The position numbers and the translations under genes are program-made. From NCBI GenBank assembly GCA_017591395.1, contig WEDG01003369.1, positions 186,001-250,000 of the forward strand: a stretch of DNA of 64,000 bases. Direction: 5' to 3'. Below the pieces are notes generated by a model. It saw nothing but the letters and a program-made list of their open reading frames with translations, had not been told where the DNA came from and ran no database searches. Positions 36,801-47,724 of the stretch are shown here, piece by piece. Numbering within the stretch: the first letter of the stretch is position 1; each line of letters opens with the position of its first letter. Origin of the DNA: Schistocephalus solidus (lineage: Eukaryota > Platyhelminthes > Cestoda > Diphyllobothriidea > Diphyllobothriidae).

Positions 36801-37204
36801 CACGAGCTGCCGACCGTCACCGTTGAACTGCAAAGAGTGCACGCCAAAATCGTCTTCACTGAGCGGTGGTTCATGTTTCGGCAGATGCTTAATGCCCTCA
36901 TTGACAGTCAGTGACTTTCCCGAGGGCAAGTGTTCAACCTTGAAGCGATTGGGTCTGGCGTTGGCCAAGGCCTGACAGGCTGCCGGGGAGAGGCAGCGTG
37001 TGTGCCACACTTACAGCACACCGATTCTCCTCGGTTCACAGCCCCGCCATTGCTCTCCGTCTCCCCTCCGTAGTTGAAGGCCTCGTAGCCGGGCGGGTAG
37101 AGAGTGCGTGAGAAACGCAGGCGAGTGAAACGAAAGGCCGGCTCCAGACCCGACTCGATCAGAGCACCCGCGACCAGCGCTGACTCAAGGTGGCGGCGCG
37201 ACAT
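30870..37204 (-). CDS. WD40-repeat protein, eight exons
   Basis: Exons (minus): 37204-37015, 36979-36774, 34661-34478, 33509-33240, 32880-32518, 32446-32315, 32020-31751, 30986-30870 (stop TGA 30872-30870). All junction phases agree (1,0,1,1,0,0,0) and give about 576 aa once one surplus base near 32557-32559 is disregarded. WD40-type repeats are visible around residues 110-132 (VHSLQFNGDGRQLVAGAANT), 232-258 (YCLDISPDGLELATAGVDHQ then IRIY), 380-407 (LLASASWDNLVKIWD), 420-453 (DGVYILTASWRK, LQIWD), 497-535 (VVCGGSGFKEVRIVHRD) and 551-576 (GRYIATGCASGSITISG). Such proteins form beta-propellers that act as interaction scaffolds; the partner and subfamily are not identifiable here. An N-terminal segment of about 100 residues and a Pro-rich insert of about 70 residues (around 300-370) lack WD motifs. 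No signal peptide or membrane segment is seen. The start is the first ATG after an acceptor-like site, so an upstream exon is possible. Confidence 0.85.
32557..32559 (-). other. one-base frameshift in WD40 exon 5
   Basis: The exon is read in one frame through HPTN and T, and after a CCC run in the next frame (YLLASASWDNLVK), which is the frame that joins the following exon in phase. One C too many in CCC explains it. The other seven exons are intact, so an assembly or sequencing indel is more likely than a dead gene. Confidence 0.85.
34842..35186 (-). mobile_element. MITE-like element with TTAGGG-like interior
   Basis: The ends are inverted: GGTAAGGATGC at the left and its near-complement GCATCCTTGCC at the right. 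Inside lie degenerate CCCTAA/CCTTAA-like units (about 34920-35090) and, on the minus strand, 'gcatgtggctttgcgtcaaa' and 'aaaataggtg'. All of these recur in the copy at 46924-47304. No convincing target duplication is left. It sits in intron 2 of the WD40 gene. Confidence 0.6.
36420..36660 (-). mobile_element. tRNA-derived SINE-A copy in a WD40 intron
   Basis: The minus strand reads 'ccatggctcaatggttagag' (A box), an anticodon-arm-like 'gttggtcttctgatcaac' with TCT at the anticodon position, then 'gtcgcgggttcgaacctcg' (B box) and the body 'tatgactggctgctgacggt'. The 5' and 3' acceptor-stem halves do not pair, so it is not a functional tRNA gene. A tail-like segment ('gagcctcaagatagagcg') precedes the head, as at 45050-45130. 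Its edge lies about 50 nt past the GC donor of exon 2. Confidence 0.75.
36980..37014 (-). other. 35-nt mini-intron 1 of the WD40 gene
   Basis: GTAAGT donor and 'ccccggcag' acceptor on the minus strand. Removing 35 nt joins the two frames in phase 1 and forms a Ser codon. Retaining the segment would not shift to the WD frame without a break. Very short introns are known in parasitic flatworms. Confidence 0.7.
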
Positions 37205-40200
37205 CGCAAGTCTGCTGCAGCAGGCAGGAAAAATGACCTTTGAATTTCAGCACCATTATGAGTACTTTTTTGCAGTTAATACTAGGTTGGGCCATTCATC
37301 TGACCGTTACCCTAGGCCGTCTCCTGAGCAATTCTTATATTCAGTCTTATTTGCCTTTTAAAAGGCAACTAAACGAGAGCTGCATACAAGAAAAGAGCAC
37401 TACCCACGATTGTGATTGCAGGTAATGTACATTAGGTGACAAGAAACATTATGATTTACATCGAGAAGATAAATTTTGGGCAGATAAAATGCTGCGCACT
37501 TTATTTATTTCCCTAACATCTTACGTAAAATGTCCTGTTTACATGCCAAATAGGTTTATAAGGAATTTGACCGGTAACCTTATTTACAAATGTGAGCATA
37601 ACTCTACTTAACCTTGTATGGTGGTGGCTTCCTAGGCTAGTAGCTATCATCGACTACGGTTGCAGCTCCACAGTTTTTTACGAAAAGATAAAAATCAAAT
37701 TTCGAGCGTTTTACCAAACGGAACTTGTTGCACGGACATAAAATTGTAGGTTTACGATTGCACCTGCTACTGCTCGGCCTGTCAACATTTAATCTCATGA
37801 AGCAGTTTATTTATCTGATGTTCCTATCGGCGGAACCAAATAAAAGCCCGTTCGCCTTAGTTGATCGCGTCTCACACAAACGAAAATGAAAACGGGAAAA
37901 AAGCCAATTTGAGTAAAATCGTGTTGAAATCTACCCTTCGACTGTAGGCTAATTGCTAACGTTGATAACAAATGCTACACTTAGTCTTGAGGAAGTTATA
38001 AGAATAAACTTCACTAAAGAATTATTTCCTAACTTCATTTTATTCGGGCTGATTAAGTCACTCGGATTTTGCGTGGACTGGCATTCTCTGCACGAGCCTG
38101 CCTTCAGTGTGACGAATACTGTGGACAACAATGACACCCGCAAAGCAAGGCAGTTGTGAATGGCGTAGTTTACAAATATCTACTCAGCCAACCAATGAAT
38201 CAAATTACCTGCAACATTCGCGGTATTCGTTACGATGGCCAAATTCCGAAAATTTGGAAGAAGAGTACCTCTTACGTTGATAGAATGCGCAAGCTTTACA
38301 GAATCCACAGTGACTGCCCAAACCGGACAGAGAATCGAGCACTTTATCCCCGACCACCGGCTTAGTTGGTTAACATATCAAGTATGTCGATGGGTGCAGC
38401 TCAACGCTGCGTACACAGGTTCAGACCGTGTAAAGGAGCTGTATGCCACACTGGTCAGGCTCTGAAAACGGAGAGCTAATTTTTTGTCTGGAAGTACGGA
38501 TTAATGTCAGTTTTCTCCTTTTAGGTAACGTTACTTGGGAATCTTTTCTGCACTGATAGCAGGTAAATTATTTTGTCCCATTCAACCGAGGGAAGGTTCC
38601 GCGTATATGATCGCTACGTACTTCGGGAACTGGATATGCCAATCCCATGAAAAGTGAACCAAAATGCTGATTCGCCTTATCGATTAGGAGAGATATTTCA
38701 GACACGTCAGAAGGTTGGCTTTCGAACGCACTTCTTCCCACTGCCTGCAAAAACCACACTCGGTTAAAATGACAACCTAGTTAATATTTGTTTTCTGATT
38801 GATTTACGGTGTCCTTATCTGTTCAAATAAATTTTATAGAAAGCGTCCCCAAAAATATCGCCTTTTGTACATATTTGGTAAAAACTCACTATTTCTTCAA
38901 ATGCTACACTTAAACAAGGAGGAAATCTATGTTTTTGAAAAATATTTCTACTCCACGCAATTGTGACCTCAACCTGCCATTGTATTTCAGTTAACCTTTG
39001 ACAAGAACGGTCATTGACTGCAGAACAGAGGGCAAATTAGTCTTTATTTTTGATAAAGAAAATTTATGCTAAGGCACCCTTCAAACATTACCTATAGTAC
39101 ACTTGACTTTTGAGCTCAGATTTTTGTTTTATTTATGTCATAATTAAGTAGTATGCGAGATCAAATAATCAAATTCACTGCATACAAGAAAAAGGGTCGG
39201 GGTTTAGCATTAAAGCAGGAAAATGTGCAGAATGACTGGTAAGGACAAATGCCGGCTGTATTTCAAAGAACTGATGAAGGAGTGATCATGGGACGTACCA
39301 AGTTCCTTTGGTACGCTAATAGTCAAAGGCACTTCTAATTGGTGCCAATAGTACTCATATCCAATGATAAAGCAGCCGGTTGGTTGAGAATGTATGCATT
39401 AGATGAGCTGGTTTATGCTAGATACTACTGAAAATAAGTGGCCCTCTAAACATAAGTAGGAAAACATAGATGGTGTTAAAACAGATATCATCGTCTTCTG
39501 GCCACCAAACAGCTGATTGTCATTTCCCCACGTCCAATACATTGATCGAGGGTGGGTACGGAGTTAAATGCATAGGGTAAATAAATCTCAGATTTGCACA
39601 TGAATCAATCATACAGGTGACTGCAATGAAGTAAGCCAATGCCAGCCACAGAAACACATCGTTTCCTGAAGGTCTGAGAATAGCGTTTTAACTGAGTACA
39701 CATGAAAGTGCATAAGAAGTAAAGGTAATTTATTTTTCGTAAGTAAAGTCTTGTTACAAATGAAAAAAATGAACAAAGAATGGCATTTTCCCATCTACTG
39801 AAAGGTCTTGTATTAGCCACAATAGCTGCACTCCACCTAATAAAACACACTTCCCATATGCGAAACAGATGCCGGCGTCCAATTGCTTTATTATTCCAGC
39901 TGATCCCTGAATCTTATTCTTACTAGCAACTCAACGACTTTGTACATCCTGAGGTATTTTATATCGCCCCTGAGCAGTCGTAAGAGTTTGCCTTGACAAA
40001 TTTTTCAGGTTTAATAAAAGCATGTCAAGACCTAATGCTGAATCAAATGCAGGTTGGTGGATTTCGGCCTGAGACTGATTCCAAGGGGCTGGGTTTGACG
40101 TTATTACGCAGAAATAGGTAGTGCCTGTAAGTAAGCGCAAGGCCGTCTGTAGTACAGAAGCGTTCATATTTCCCTGCCTGACTGGTTGGTGGCCTCCAGT

Positions 40201-40695
40201 GAAGCCTCCCTCGGTAACCATCCCTTGTAACATCCCTGGCCAGGCGCCCACCACCGCGAGATATACACTGCGGAAATCCCCTTGTCCTTTTAACATTCCC
40301 ACCTACTCGTTGCCCGTTCTACATGCAGCAAAAGTAGCTAGCTAAGTACATGGTTCGCAGGAGTTGGCCGTTTCGCACGACAACGATGCACAGACTCGTG
40401 AACGCAGGATACTTCGATCGGCACAGACAGGTAAAATCACTGTTGCCTCCTGTTTATGGAGCAACAAGCTCTTGCATATCCAAAGTCAACACTTCAACGC
40501 TCGCCATATCAAAATGGTCAGACATGAAGTTGTTCCCTCTGTAGCAAAGCCAAATAGCCCAGCTCTGCGAGCTAAATACGACCTGGTCTCCGCTCACATG
40601 TGCCTTGCTGTAGGTAGGAGGTTCAGCTACCATAGTAGTGATTGGTCGTCATTGAAAACATAAGTCTACGAGACAGCTGAGAAAATTTATTGGAT
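37205..40695. other. no confident gene
   Basis: Nothing I can name. The frames at 37953-38465 (plus) and 40302-39931 (minus, 123 codons) are open but lack recognisable motifs or a splice chain. Any promoter of the WD40 gene should lie just above 37204; I see no obvious TATA or initiator there. Confidence 0.4.
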
Positions 40696-40699
40696 ATAA

Positions 40700-42715
40700 T
40701 CAGCGAGGCCGCAGTGACTGGGTCAGCGGCAGAACCCTGTATTTGTCAGCTCAGACGCCTCGAGTCAGGTCCCGCAACGATGCTTCCTTCCGCAAACTCC
40801 GAAAGATGACGGTGAAATCGGCTAGGGAAAACCCGGAATAAATATTGGACTGAAATAGCAACCTCCATGGAGAAAACCTCAAACGTAGGTGACACTCGAA
40901 AACTCTACCAAATTATTCGTCAAGTTAGTGGTAGGCGCTCTACACTGAACGACTCTGTAAGTAACGTGAATGGCAATTTTACTGCTGACAACTCGGCCAA
41001 TCTCGAGCCCTGGTATGAGTACTTCGAAAAACTTCTCAATTTCGATACCGAGCCCAGAACCCCCTTACCACGTGCAACGGAATATCCCCCATCTCCTGCC
41101 TATGCAGTGTTATGCGACCCCTTCTGAAGGAGGAGTCACTGATGCCATAAGAAGGCTGTGCAACAACAAGGTATCTGGAGAGGACGGTATACCCTCTGAA
41201 ATCGACAAGTTTTGTGTCGACACACTGGCGTCCTGGCTCCATGAAGTAATTGCACAAGCGTGGAAAGACGAGGTTGTTCCTGATGACTGTGGTTCCGGCA
41301 TCCCTGTGCCTGTACACAAGAAGGGAGACAAAATGAGATGTGAAAACTACCGTGACATAAGTATTATCGACGTTGCTGCTGAAATCTTCGCTATTGTCCT
41401 TCTCAGGCGATTCCAGGCTGTGCGCGACTCTAGGACGAGGCCCAACCAAGCCGGATTCCGTGCTGGGCGTGGATGTGCGGATCAAATACTCACACTAAGG
41501 CGCATCCTTGAATCCCTGTCATAGGTACCAGCAACCGACAGCCGTCTGCGATTTTCGACTTCGCCACCGCGTTCGATTCCTGTACATCAAGAATCTTTAT
41601 GGCGGATTATGGCACTAGATGGTCTACAATCGAAAATCATCGCCATGAGCTAGGCCTATTACAGCTCAACCACTGCACGAGTTTTGGTCCATAACAATCT
41701 TTTACAAGCATTCGATGTCCGGTCTGGCGTTAGACAAGGTTATATTTTGTCGCCCATCCTGTTCAACTACGCAATCGACTGGATTCTTGGGAAGGCCCTG
41801 CATGAAGAAGACGGTGTTGAGTTTGCACCCGGACGCCGACTAGCTGACCTCGACTACGCAGAGGGATATCGTCTTACTAACTTCAAACTTTGGTGATCTG
41901 CGGTCTATGGTGTCGCGGGTGAATGAAGTCGCTAAATCTGTCAGCTTGTCCATAAACGCTGGGAGGACCATAGATTTTCAAGCTGCATCCTTGCCCAGGA
42001 GAGAGCACCTCTCGAGGTTGATAGCTGTCAACTTGAAGAGGTGGACAGTTTCAAATACCTTGGGGCGAAGTTGCTGCCGAATGGACAGAGTAAGGATGAC
42101 ATTGTCTTCCGAACAGATGAGGCTCGTCGGGATTTTTTCAAGCCTTAGAAAGTGTCTGTTGACCCGATGCGACATTTCTATCGCCACAAAGATTCGCATA
42201 TACCGTGCGTCTGTCCAATCTGCCCTTCTCTATGGTTGTGAATGCTGTGCCACACGCGTGGAAGATGAGCGAAAACTGCAGGCACTTAACCACCACTGCT
42301 TGAGGACCATCCTCCGAGTGAAGTACACAGACTTCGTCTCAAATGAGACAATCCGCACTCGCTGCGCAAACATCGCAAGGATATCCCAAGCCATCCAAGA
42401 ACGTCGACTGAGGTGGTTCAGACACGTTCTTCGTCGCCACCTCACGAGCTCAGTGTTACTGCCCTTGAACCGACTTCACTATCAATTGGAGACGTCAAAA
42501 GAGGGTTCAGCTCAAAACCTGGCTCGACACAGTTCGTCAGAACATGGAAGTTGTTCTTGGAATTTCGGTATTCGGCGGACGTCGTTGGCGAAGAGAATGG
42601 ATTGAAATGTCCAGGTCTGCTGCCGTGGATCGTCACGCTTGGAGGAGTACAATCCGTGATATAATCGAGGCCGGCTGGAGCAGACATGATCACAGTCGTA
42701 ACAAGTACAAGTCGC
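40700..42715 (+). pseudogene. LINE reverse transcriptase copy (5'-truncated, frame-broken)
   Basis: The translation, spread over several frames, follows the order of a non-LTR retrotransposon ORF2: DWVSGRTLYLSAQT near 40720, NVGDTRKLYQIIRQVSG near 40885-40935, the RT fingers (KVSGEDGIPSEIDKF, HKKGDKMRCENYRDISIIDV, RPNQAGFRAGRGCADQI near 41440-41490), GVRQGYILSPILFNYAIDWI near 41720-41785 and the palm. The catalytic YADD is replaced by YAEG at 41855-41866. A thumb and C-terminal region follow (ATKIRIYRASVQSALLYGCE near 42190-42240, then ERRLRWFRHVLRR). A stop after ILESLS, several frameshifts and the lost aspartates show it is inactive. The endonuclease domain is absent. It resembles RTE-like elements of flukes and tapeworms, but the clade is uncertain. 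Confidence 0.85.
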
Positions 42716-43120
42716 AACGTTGAGGTCAAAACGAAGTCTACGGCTGTAACTATCAAAACGAGACATGGTCAGTTAAACCCAGCAAACCTTAGTAGCATGT
42801 GTCTGAACCCCAGTTGACGTTGGGACATCAAATGGTCATGGAAATAGTGTGACGAAGGCACAAAAGGTAAAGAGTGAGCAGGTAGGATCTTAGATAACAC
42901 TCACAGCCGTTGGTAAACAAACCAACGCAAGAAGGAACAACTGCGCGTACCTCAGTTAGCACTCTTAGACGGGACAGAGCATAAACACGCAAAGTACTTA
43001 AGAGTGGATGTTGATGAGTGGAAAGCTTTACTTGATAAGGAAGTCGCACATGATAGTTAATTTGTCGAACACGACGAACATTTTCACTCCTCCGACGGAC
43101 GAATAAGTGGTGTACGAATA
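42716..43120. other. spacer between LINE copies
   Basis: Anonymous sequence between the 3' end of the first LINE copy and the 5' break of the second. A frame on the minus strand (43049-42828) has no known motif. Confidence 0.3.
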
Positions 43121-43124
43121 GGTC

Positions 43125-43905
43125 GCTTAATCGGTCGGCTTGTCCATATATGCGGGGAATAACAATGTGTTTTCAAGCTGCATCCCTGCCCAGGAGAAAG
43201 CGCCTCTCGAGGTTGATGGCTGTCGACTTGAAGAGGTGGCCAGTTTCAAATATCTTGGGGCGAGTTTGCCGCCGAATGGACAGAGTAAGGAGGATATTAT
43301 CTTCAGAATCGAGGCTGCTCGTCAGTTCTTATCAAGCTTTAGAAAGTGCTTGTGGATACGAGTTGACATGTCTATCGCCACAAAGATTCGTGTGGATCAT
43401 AAGTCCAGCCGATCTGTCCTTCTTTGTGGCTGTGAATGCTGGGCTACACGCATGGAAGATGAGCGAAAACTGAAGGCATTTGACCATCACTTCTAGGGAC
43501 CATCCTCCGATTGAAGTTCACCGACTTTGTCTCAAATGAGATAGTCCGCACTCGCTGCGAAAACATCGCAAGGATTTCCCAAGCTATCCAAGAATGACGA
43601 CTGAGGTGGTTTGGACACGTTCTTCGACACTCACCTCACGAGCTCAGTGTTACTGTCCTTAATCTGATTCCAATACCCAATTGGAGGCGTTGAAGAGGTC
43701 ATCTGCCCAAAACCCGGCTTGAAATTGTTCGTCAGGACATGGAAGTTGTTCTTGGACCTTCGGTATTCGGCTTCCGTCATTGGCGAAGATAATGGATTGA
43801 GCTGTCCAGGTCCGCTGCCGCGGATCATCACGCGTGCAGAGACACAATCCATGACATCATTGAAGCCGGCTATATCAGGCATGATCACAGCCGTAATCAG
43901 TGCAA
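43125..43905 (+). pseudogene. second LINE copy, 3' part only
   Basis: Covers only the region downstream of the RT palm: SSCIPAQEKAPLEVDGCRLE near 43170, SFKYLGASLPPNGQSKEDII, ATKIRVDHKSSRSVLLCGCE and the C-terminal tail to about 43890. It is collinear with 41960-42700 of the first copy but has different breaks (stop after FDHHF at 43494-43496), so the two are separate insertions or a diverged duplication, not a recent one. Confidence 0.8.
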
Positions 43906-43909
43906 GTAA

Positions 43910-44535
43910 GTTAAACCCGTCCCTGGAACATTCCAATTCATTTGTTAACATTCTCTTAAGGTAAAAACAGAATGCCTGAACCAACTCACATTCAAATAAC
44001 TTGTTTCCTTCTATCACCTTCTCGTCCACTCTGTCGACTGTAAATTCATAAATGGCTTAATCTAATGAACCTGGTTCGCATGAGTTATGGCATTTTACGC
44101 ATTTTATCAACAACCGTGTCATACCCTCTCGGCAGGGATATTGATTAAATTTTAAAAAGTTTGAAGAGTTGGTTACCTCTTTTTCGGCTGCACGCCAGGT
44201 GAGTGACACGTTATGAGCACCGTTCACGCGTTTGTCCTGACTTGATTGGATGGCAGGGTTGTGCGGATTTGCTATCGTGTCACCACGGCAACGGATTGTT
44301 GGCGCAAGGCCGAGTTATTTGCTTATGAAACGCATAAAGCTAACCTTCGAGAGACCAGAGTTATCATGGAATTCCTTTACGTTGCTCTATACAAGATGAA
44401 AAATTCCCCGCATCTTTTTTCAGCTGTTTTGAATTTCCTGCGTTGACGTTGACCAAATCCTCGAGACAAACCTCTTCAGGCTAGGTCCGAAAGTTGTTAG
44501 GAATAGTTGGCCTGCGGACAAACAGTTAGCAGTAT
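43910..44535. other. no recognisable gene
   Basis: Nothing nameable. The frame at 44246-44446 (plus) has no known motif. Confidence 0.35.
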
Positions 44536-44539
44536 GCAA

Positions 44540-44800
44540 ACGTTGAACGAGTCATCATACTGGCAACCAGCAAAGGGTTTTCCCGAAGGATTTGCTCCAA
44601 ATTAGCGCATTTATTTCCAGGGAAATTTAAAGAAGCTGTAATTTCGCAACTGGGTATTTACCAGAAGGCACGTATGAAATGCCGGTGGGCTATTCGCAGA
44701 TGTGTAACGCAGCAGCAGAACATCAACAAACCACGTTTCTGGGCTTTAAGCTAGTACCTGTGCTGTCATTTTGGTGAATACGGCATCATGTTGAGCTTTG
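44540..44800 (+). repeat. diverged repeat shared with 22700-23050
   Basis: Pairs with the segment at 22700-23050 over several short blocks, such as 'gggctttaagctagtacctg' and 'aaggatttgctccaaattag'. Confidence 0.4.
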
Positions 44801-44849
44801 TCGAAGTTTAAATTGAAACGCACATTTCTTCTCCAAGCGTGTAGAAAGC

Positions 44850-45255
44850 CGAAGGTAGATAAACAATGCCGACAAAGACAAAGGAGATGGGTATGACCAT
44901 TTCTGGCTTATTAACCTTCACCAGCCAGCCATAACCAACCCTAGGTGGTGCTCCACCTGGGGCTCCAACCCGCGACCTGTTGATAAGTGGTTAAACGCTC
45001 TAACCATTGAACCACGGGATCGTGGTTTGGCCTGTTTAGGTCGGGCATGTTGACATTCTTCGATGAAAACATACCGATCGTTAATGGAACTCACTAGTCT
45101 CACTTTGCCTTGGGGCTCACTCTCGAGCCGTGTCAGCAACCGAAACCCTTTACTAGCCATTTTGTGGCCATTAGTAGCTCTCGAGAGGGAGCCCCAAGGT
45201 AGAATGGGTCGAGTGCATTCCAGTAGCGATCGGTGAGCGTTTATCAACGGTTGTG
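44850..45255 (-). mobile_element. tRNA-derived SINE-A, multimer-like
   Basis: The minus strand reads tail ('gagtgagccccaaggcaaag' near 45125-45105), spacer ('aatgtcaacatgcccgacct' near 45058-45040), head with A box ('gtggttcaatggttagagcg' near 45015) and a B-box-like region in which GGTTCGA has become GGTTGGA, and body ('tatggctggctggtgaaggt' near 44935). At 45180-45240 a second tail lies in the opposite orientation ('gagccccaaggtagaatggg'). The order tail-spacer-head is the same as at 36660-36420. Confidence 0.6.
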
Positions 45256-46910
45256 TAAGGTCCCCGGCAGGCAGCTGTCAGATCAACTGAAATTTTGAGC
45301 TAAGTATTTACTAACAATTATTTTACACTTAATCCTTGCTTCCACCTAGGATACACATATTTGGCTGCGTTCAAGGGGTTGATAGGCTAAGGTTCAGGTT
45401 TTAGGTTTCAGGGTAAGGAAAGCGTTTACTGGTAAGGTAAGGCGTAACATTAGGATTTTGCACTTTTTATGTTTAGGTTTGGAGTCAGCATTTTATTTAG
45501 GGTTTTGGGGTTACTTTTACGTGTTTGTGTTAGGGTTATCAACCTACAATTTCCCCGGTGTGGGGCCCGAGTACTGAACGGAGGACACGTGCTAAATGGT
45601 TAGACAATAAGTCTTGGTGTCAAACTGCGGTGACACAAGTAACTTTGTCGACCGTTTGAGAACAGTACCAGTAAACGTGTGTTTATGACCCAAAGCAATT
45701 TCTTCTGATGGAAGAGCATAAGGTTACTGACGCAGTAATTGAGCCTGCGGGTGTTGGCATGTCTCCCTATCCTGTCACCTTCCAGCCAAAAATGTCCTCC
45801 TTTTAAGTTTTTTGACAGCAGGCTGTTTTCGATCGTTACAATAATCACATGTCCTCCATTCAGTCTAAAGGACCTTTATTTCCTCAAAAGTTGTATTGAC
45901 CCTACTTTGGGCATCGGCTGCTACAACACACTTTTTGCTAGCTTACTCATGAGCGCACGGACCAGTATAAGAATATTCTAATATTATATATCTAAAATTC
46001 TAATGTCTTTTATTCTGAGGCTCTGTATGGTATTTTGCATAGCTCCCGATCAATTCTGGGCCTCTAGCATTATCTGTAAGCCTGAGGTCAGACACCTACT
46101 GTGCAAAGTCTGCTGATTATAACTGTTGTTATAACTGTTGTTAGTGAAAGTAAGTTAAAGTAAAGCTGGAAAATCTCTCAGAAATTTCCAGAAGAGTTGC
46201 GCACGTGTCCGACGACTCAATGGGCCCCGGAGTATTCCTAGACGTCGGGCGTCTCGAAAAAAGGGACACGCTGGCTGAACAGAGCCAGTGGTTATAAATA
46301 GGCTACTTGGAAATTGGGTAAGAGTTACAGTTTCACATTCAATCATTTTTTGAATAAGGGGTTTCACCAAACCTCATTTTTGACTTTTTCAATACATCGT
46401 ATCCAAAATGAGCAAGTGGTATTCGTGCATCCTGGTCTCCAACTTCAGCCCCATTTAGCATTTATAAGTGCAGGTGTAGTCAGTGTAGAAAAGGCGGTAC
46501 AGATAACAGTAGATTACCTACATCTCTGATCTACCCTTCGTATACATGGTCACCATTTGACACATGACATTAATTGCTGTGTTTTTCATAATGTGCTGTT
46601 ACAGTGTTTACATGTTCAGCTGCACACTTTACTGGGTCAATTTAAAGCAAGGCTCAGATAATACGAGTGGGTCGTTAGCATAGGTTCTAACACCTCATTG
46701 TAGTTCGCAGAAGTCACTCGTCTTCAGCAATATCTTGGGAACAGTGTCGCCCACAACAAAAATTATTTATACGGCACCAGCCCATGAGACTTGAGGTTCA
46801 TTTCTTGCAGGATCTAATGCTTGGCAATAAACTTTAAACACGTAGGAGCATACACAAACAGACAGGATGGTCCTGTGGCCTCTAGAAAGGAACTATTACT
46901 CAACTTAGCG
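45256..46910. other. no gene; TTAGGG-like stretch at 45370-45545
   Basis: From about 45370 to 45545 the plus strand carries imperfect TTAGGG-like units ('tttagggttttggggttact', 'gttagggttatc'). They are too irregular to be a true interstitial telomere array. Elsewhere I see no exon. Confidence 0.45.
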
Positions 46911-46914
46911 GTAT

Positions 46915-46923
46915 TATTTCAAT
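46915..46923 (+). repeat. target-site duplication (left)
   Basis: TATTTCAAT, repeated exactly at 47305-47313 on the other side of the MITE-like element. Confidence 0.75.
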
Positions 46924-47304
46924 GGTAAGGATGCTTTACATGGCAGCCTAAACAGTACGTAGTACGCACTGTAGTGCATGCGACTTTGCGCCAAATTCGG
47001 TGGAATTTATATTTAGGATAAGGGTTAAGTTTAAGATTAGGTTTAAGTTTCAGGATATGGTCAGAGTTGGGGATTGGCGTTATCATTAGGGTCACGATTA
47101 ACGTTTTTATCGTTCAAATTGCAGCATTTAGGTTTAGGGTAGTTCAAAGGTTGACAGCTCAGCTTTATGTTAGGCTTAGTGTTCGCGTTAAGACACGGGT
47201 ATGTTTACCCTTCCAGCAATGTACTGTAATGCCACCTATTTTATGAGGGCAGTGCGGTTCCTATTCCATTGTCATGATTAGGCGGCCATACAAGGCATCC
47301 TTAC
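46924..47304 (+). mobile_element. MITE-like element with perfect 9-bp TSD
   Basis: A 381-bp segment bounded by inverted ends. On the plus strand the left end has GGTAAGGATGC followed by 'tttacatggcagcctaa'. The complement of the right end has GTAAGGATGCC followed by 'ttgtatggccgcctaa'. It is flanked by identical TATTTCAAT copies. The inside has no protein frame and holds imperfect TTAGG/TTTAGG units. An 8-9 bp duplication is typical of hAT or Mutator-like transposases acting in trans; which one cannot be decided here. A second, older copy is at 34842-35186. Confidence 0.75.
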
Positions 47305-47313
47305 TATTTCAAT
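47305..47313 (+). repeat. target-site duplication (right)
   Basis: TATTTCAAT, identical to 46915-46923. Confidence 0.75.
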
Positions 47314-47419
47314 TTCGTGCATCCCAAATTCCTGAAGCGAACGAACAACTACACTGTTACATGGATATCGCGTAGTCGAATATATTTGGGTGACATCAAA
47401 CTGTCTTTGTTGTGCATTT

Positions 47420-47720
47420 CAGTCTGTCGACTAATAGAGTGAAAGTCAGGCTACACTGGCTCCTTCCTAGTGTGACCTCTATGGCATTCCCAGTCCGAGT
47501 GGTGCTAGCCAGGTGTGGCGGCACGCTTAAAGGCGAATACGACCGCGCCAGCTACTTACACACTCTCCAGCCTCCGGTTGTCTAAGTTTGGCCATGACAA
47601 TAGGCCCAGTTGGGAGGAAGGGACGGAAGAGAGGGCGGTAGATGCAATGCAAATCCCTGCGCCCATCCTGGTGCGGTGCACATGATGGACCTCGCCGGAC
47701 TCGACAGTTGGATTTTCGTC
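47420..47720 (+). repeat. SINE-B copy
   Basis: Has 'gagtgaaagtcaggctacac', 'tggctccttcctagtgtgac', 'tatggcattcccagtccgag', 'aggtgtggcggcacgct' and 'gtgcacatgatggacctcgc', all found in modified form in the other B copies. The minus-strand frame over its 3' part is a shadow. Confidence 0.6.
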
Positions 47721-47724
47721 ATGT

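Noticed and set aside
39931..40302. 123-codon minus frame
   Set aside because: No recognisable motif, no acceptor-donor pair in phase and no repeat copy to compare.
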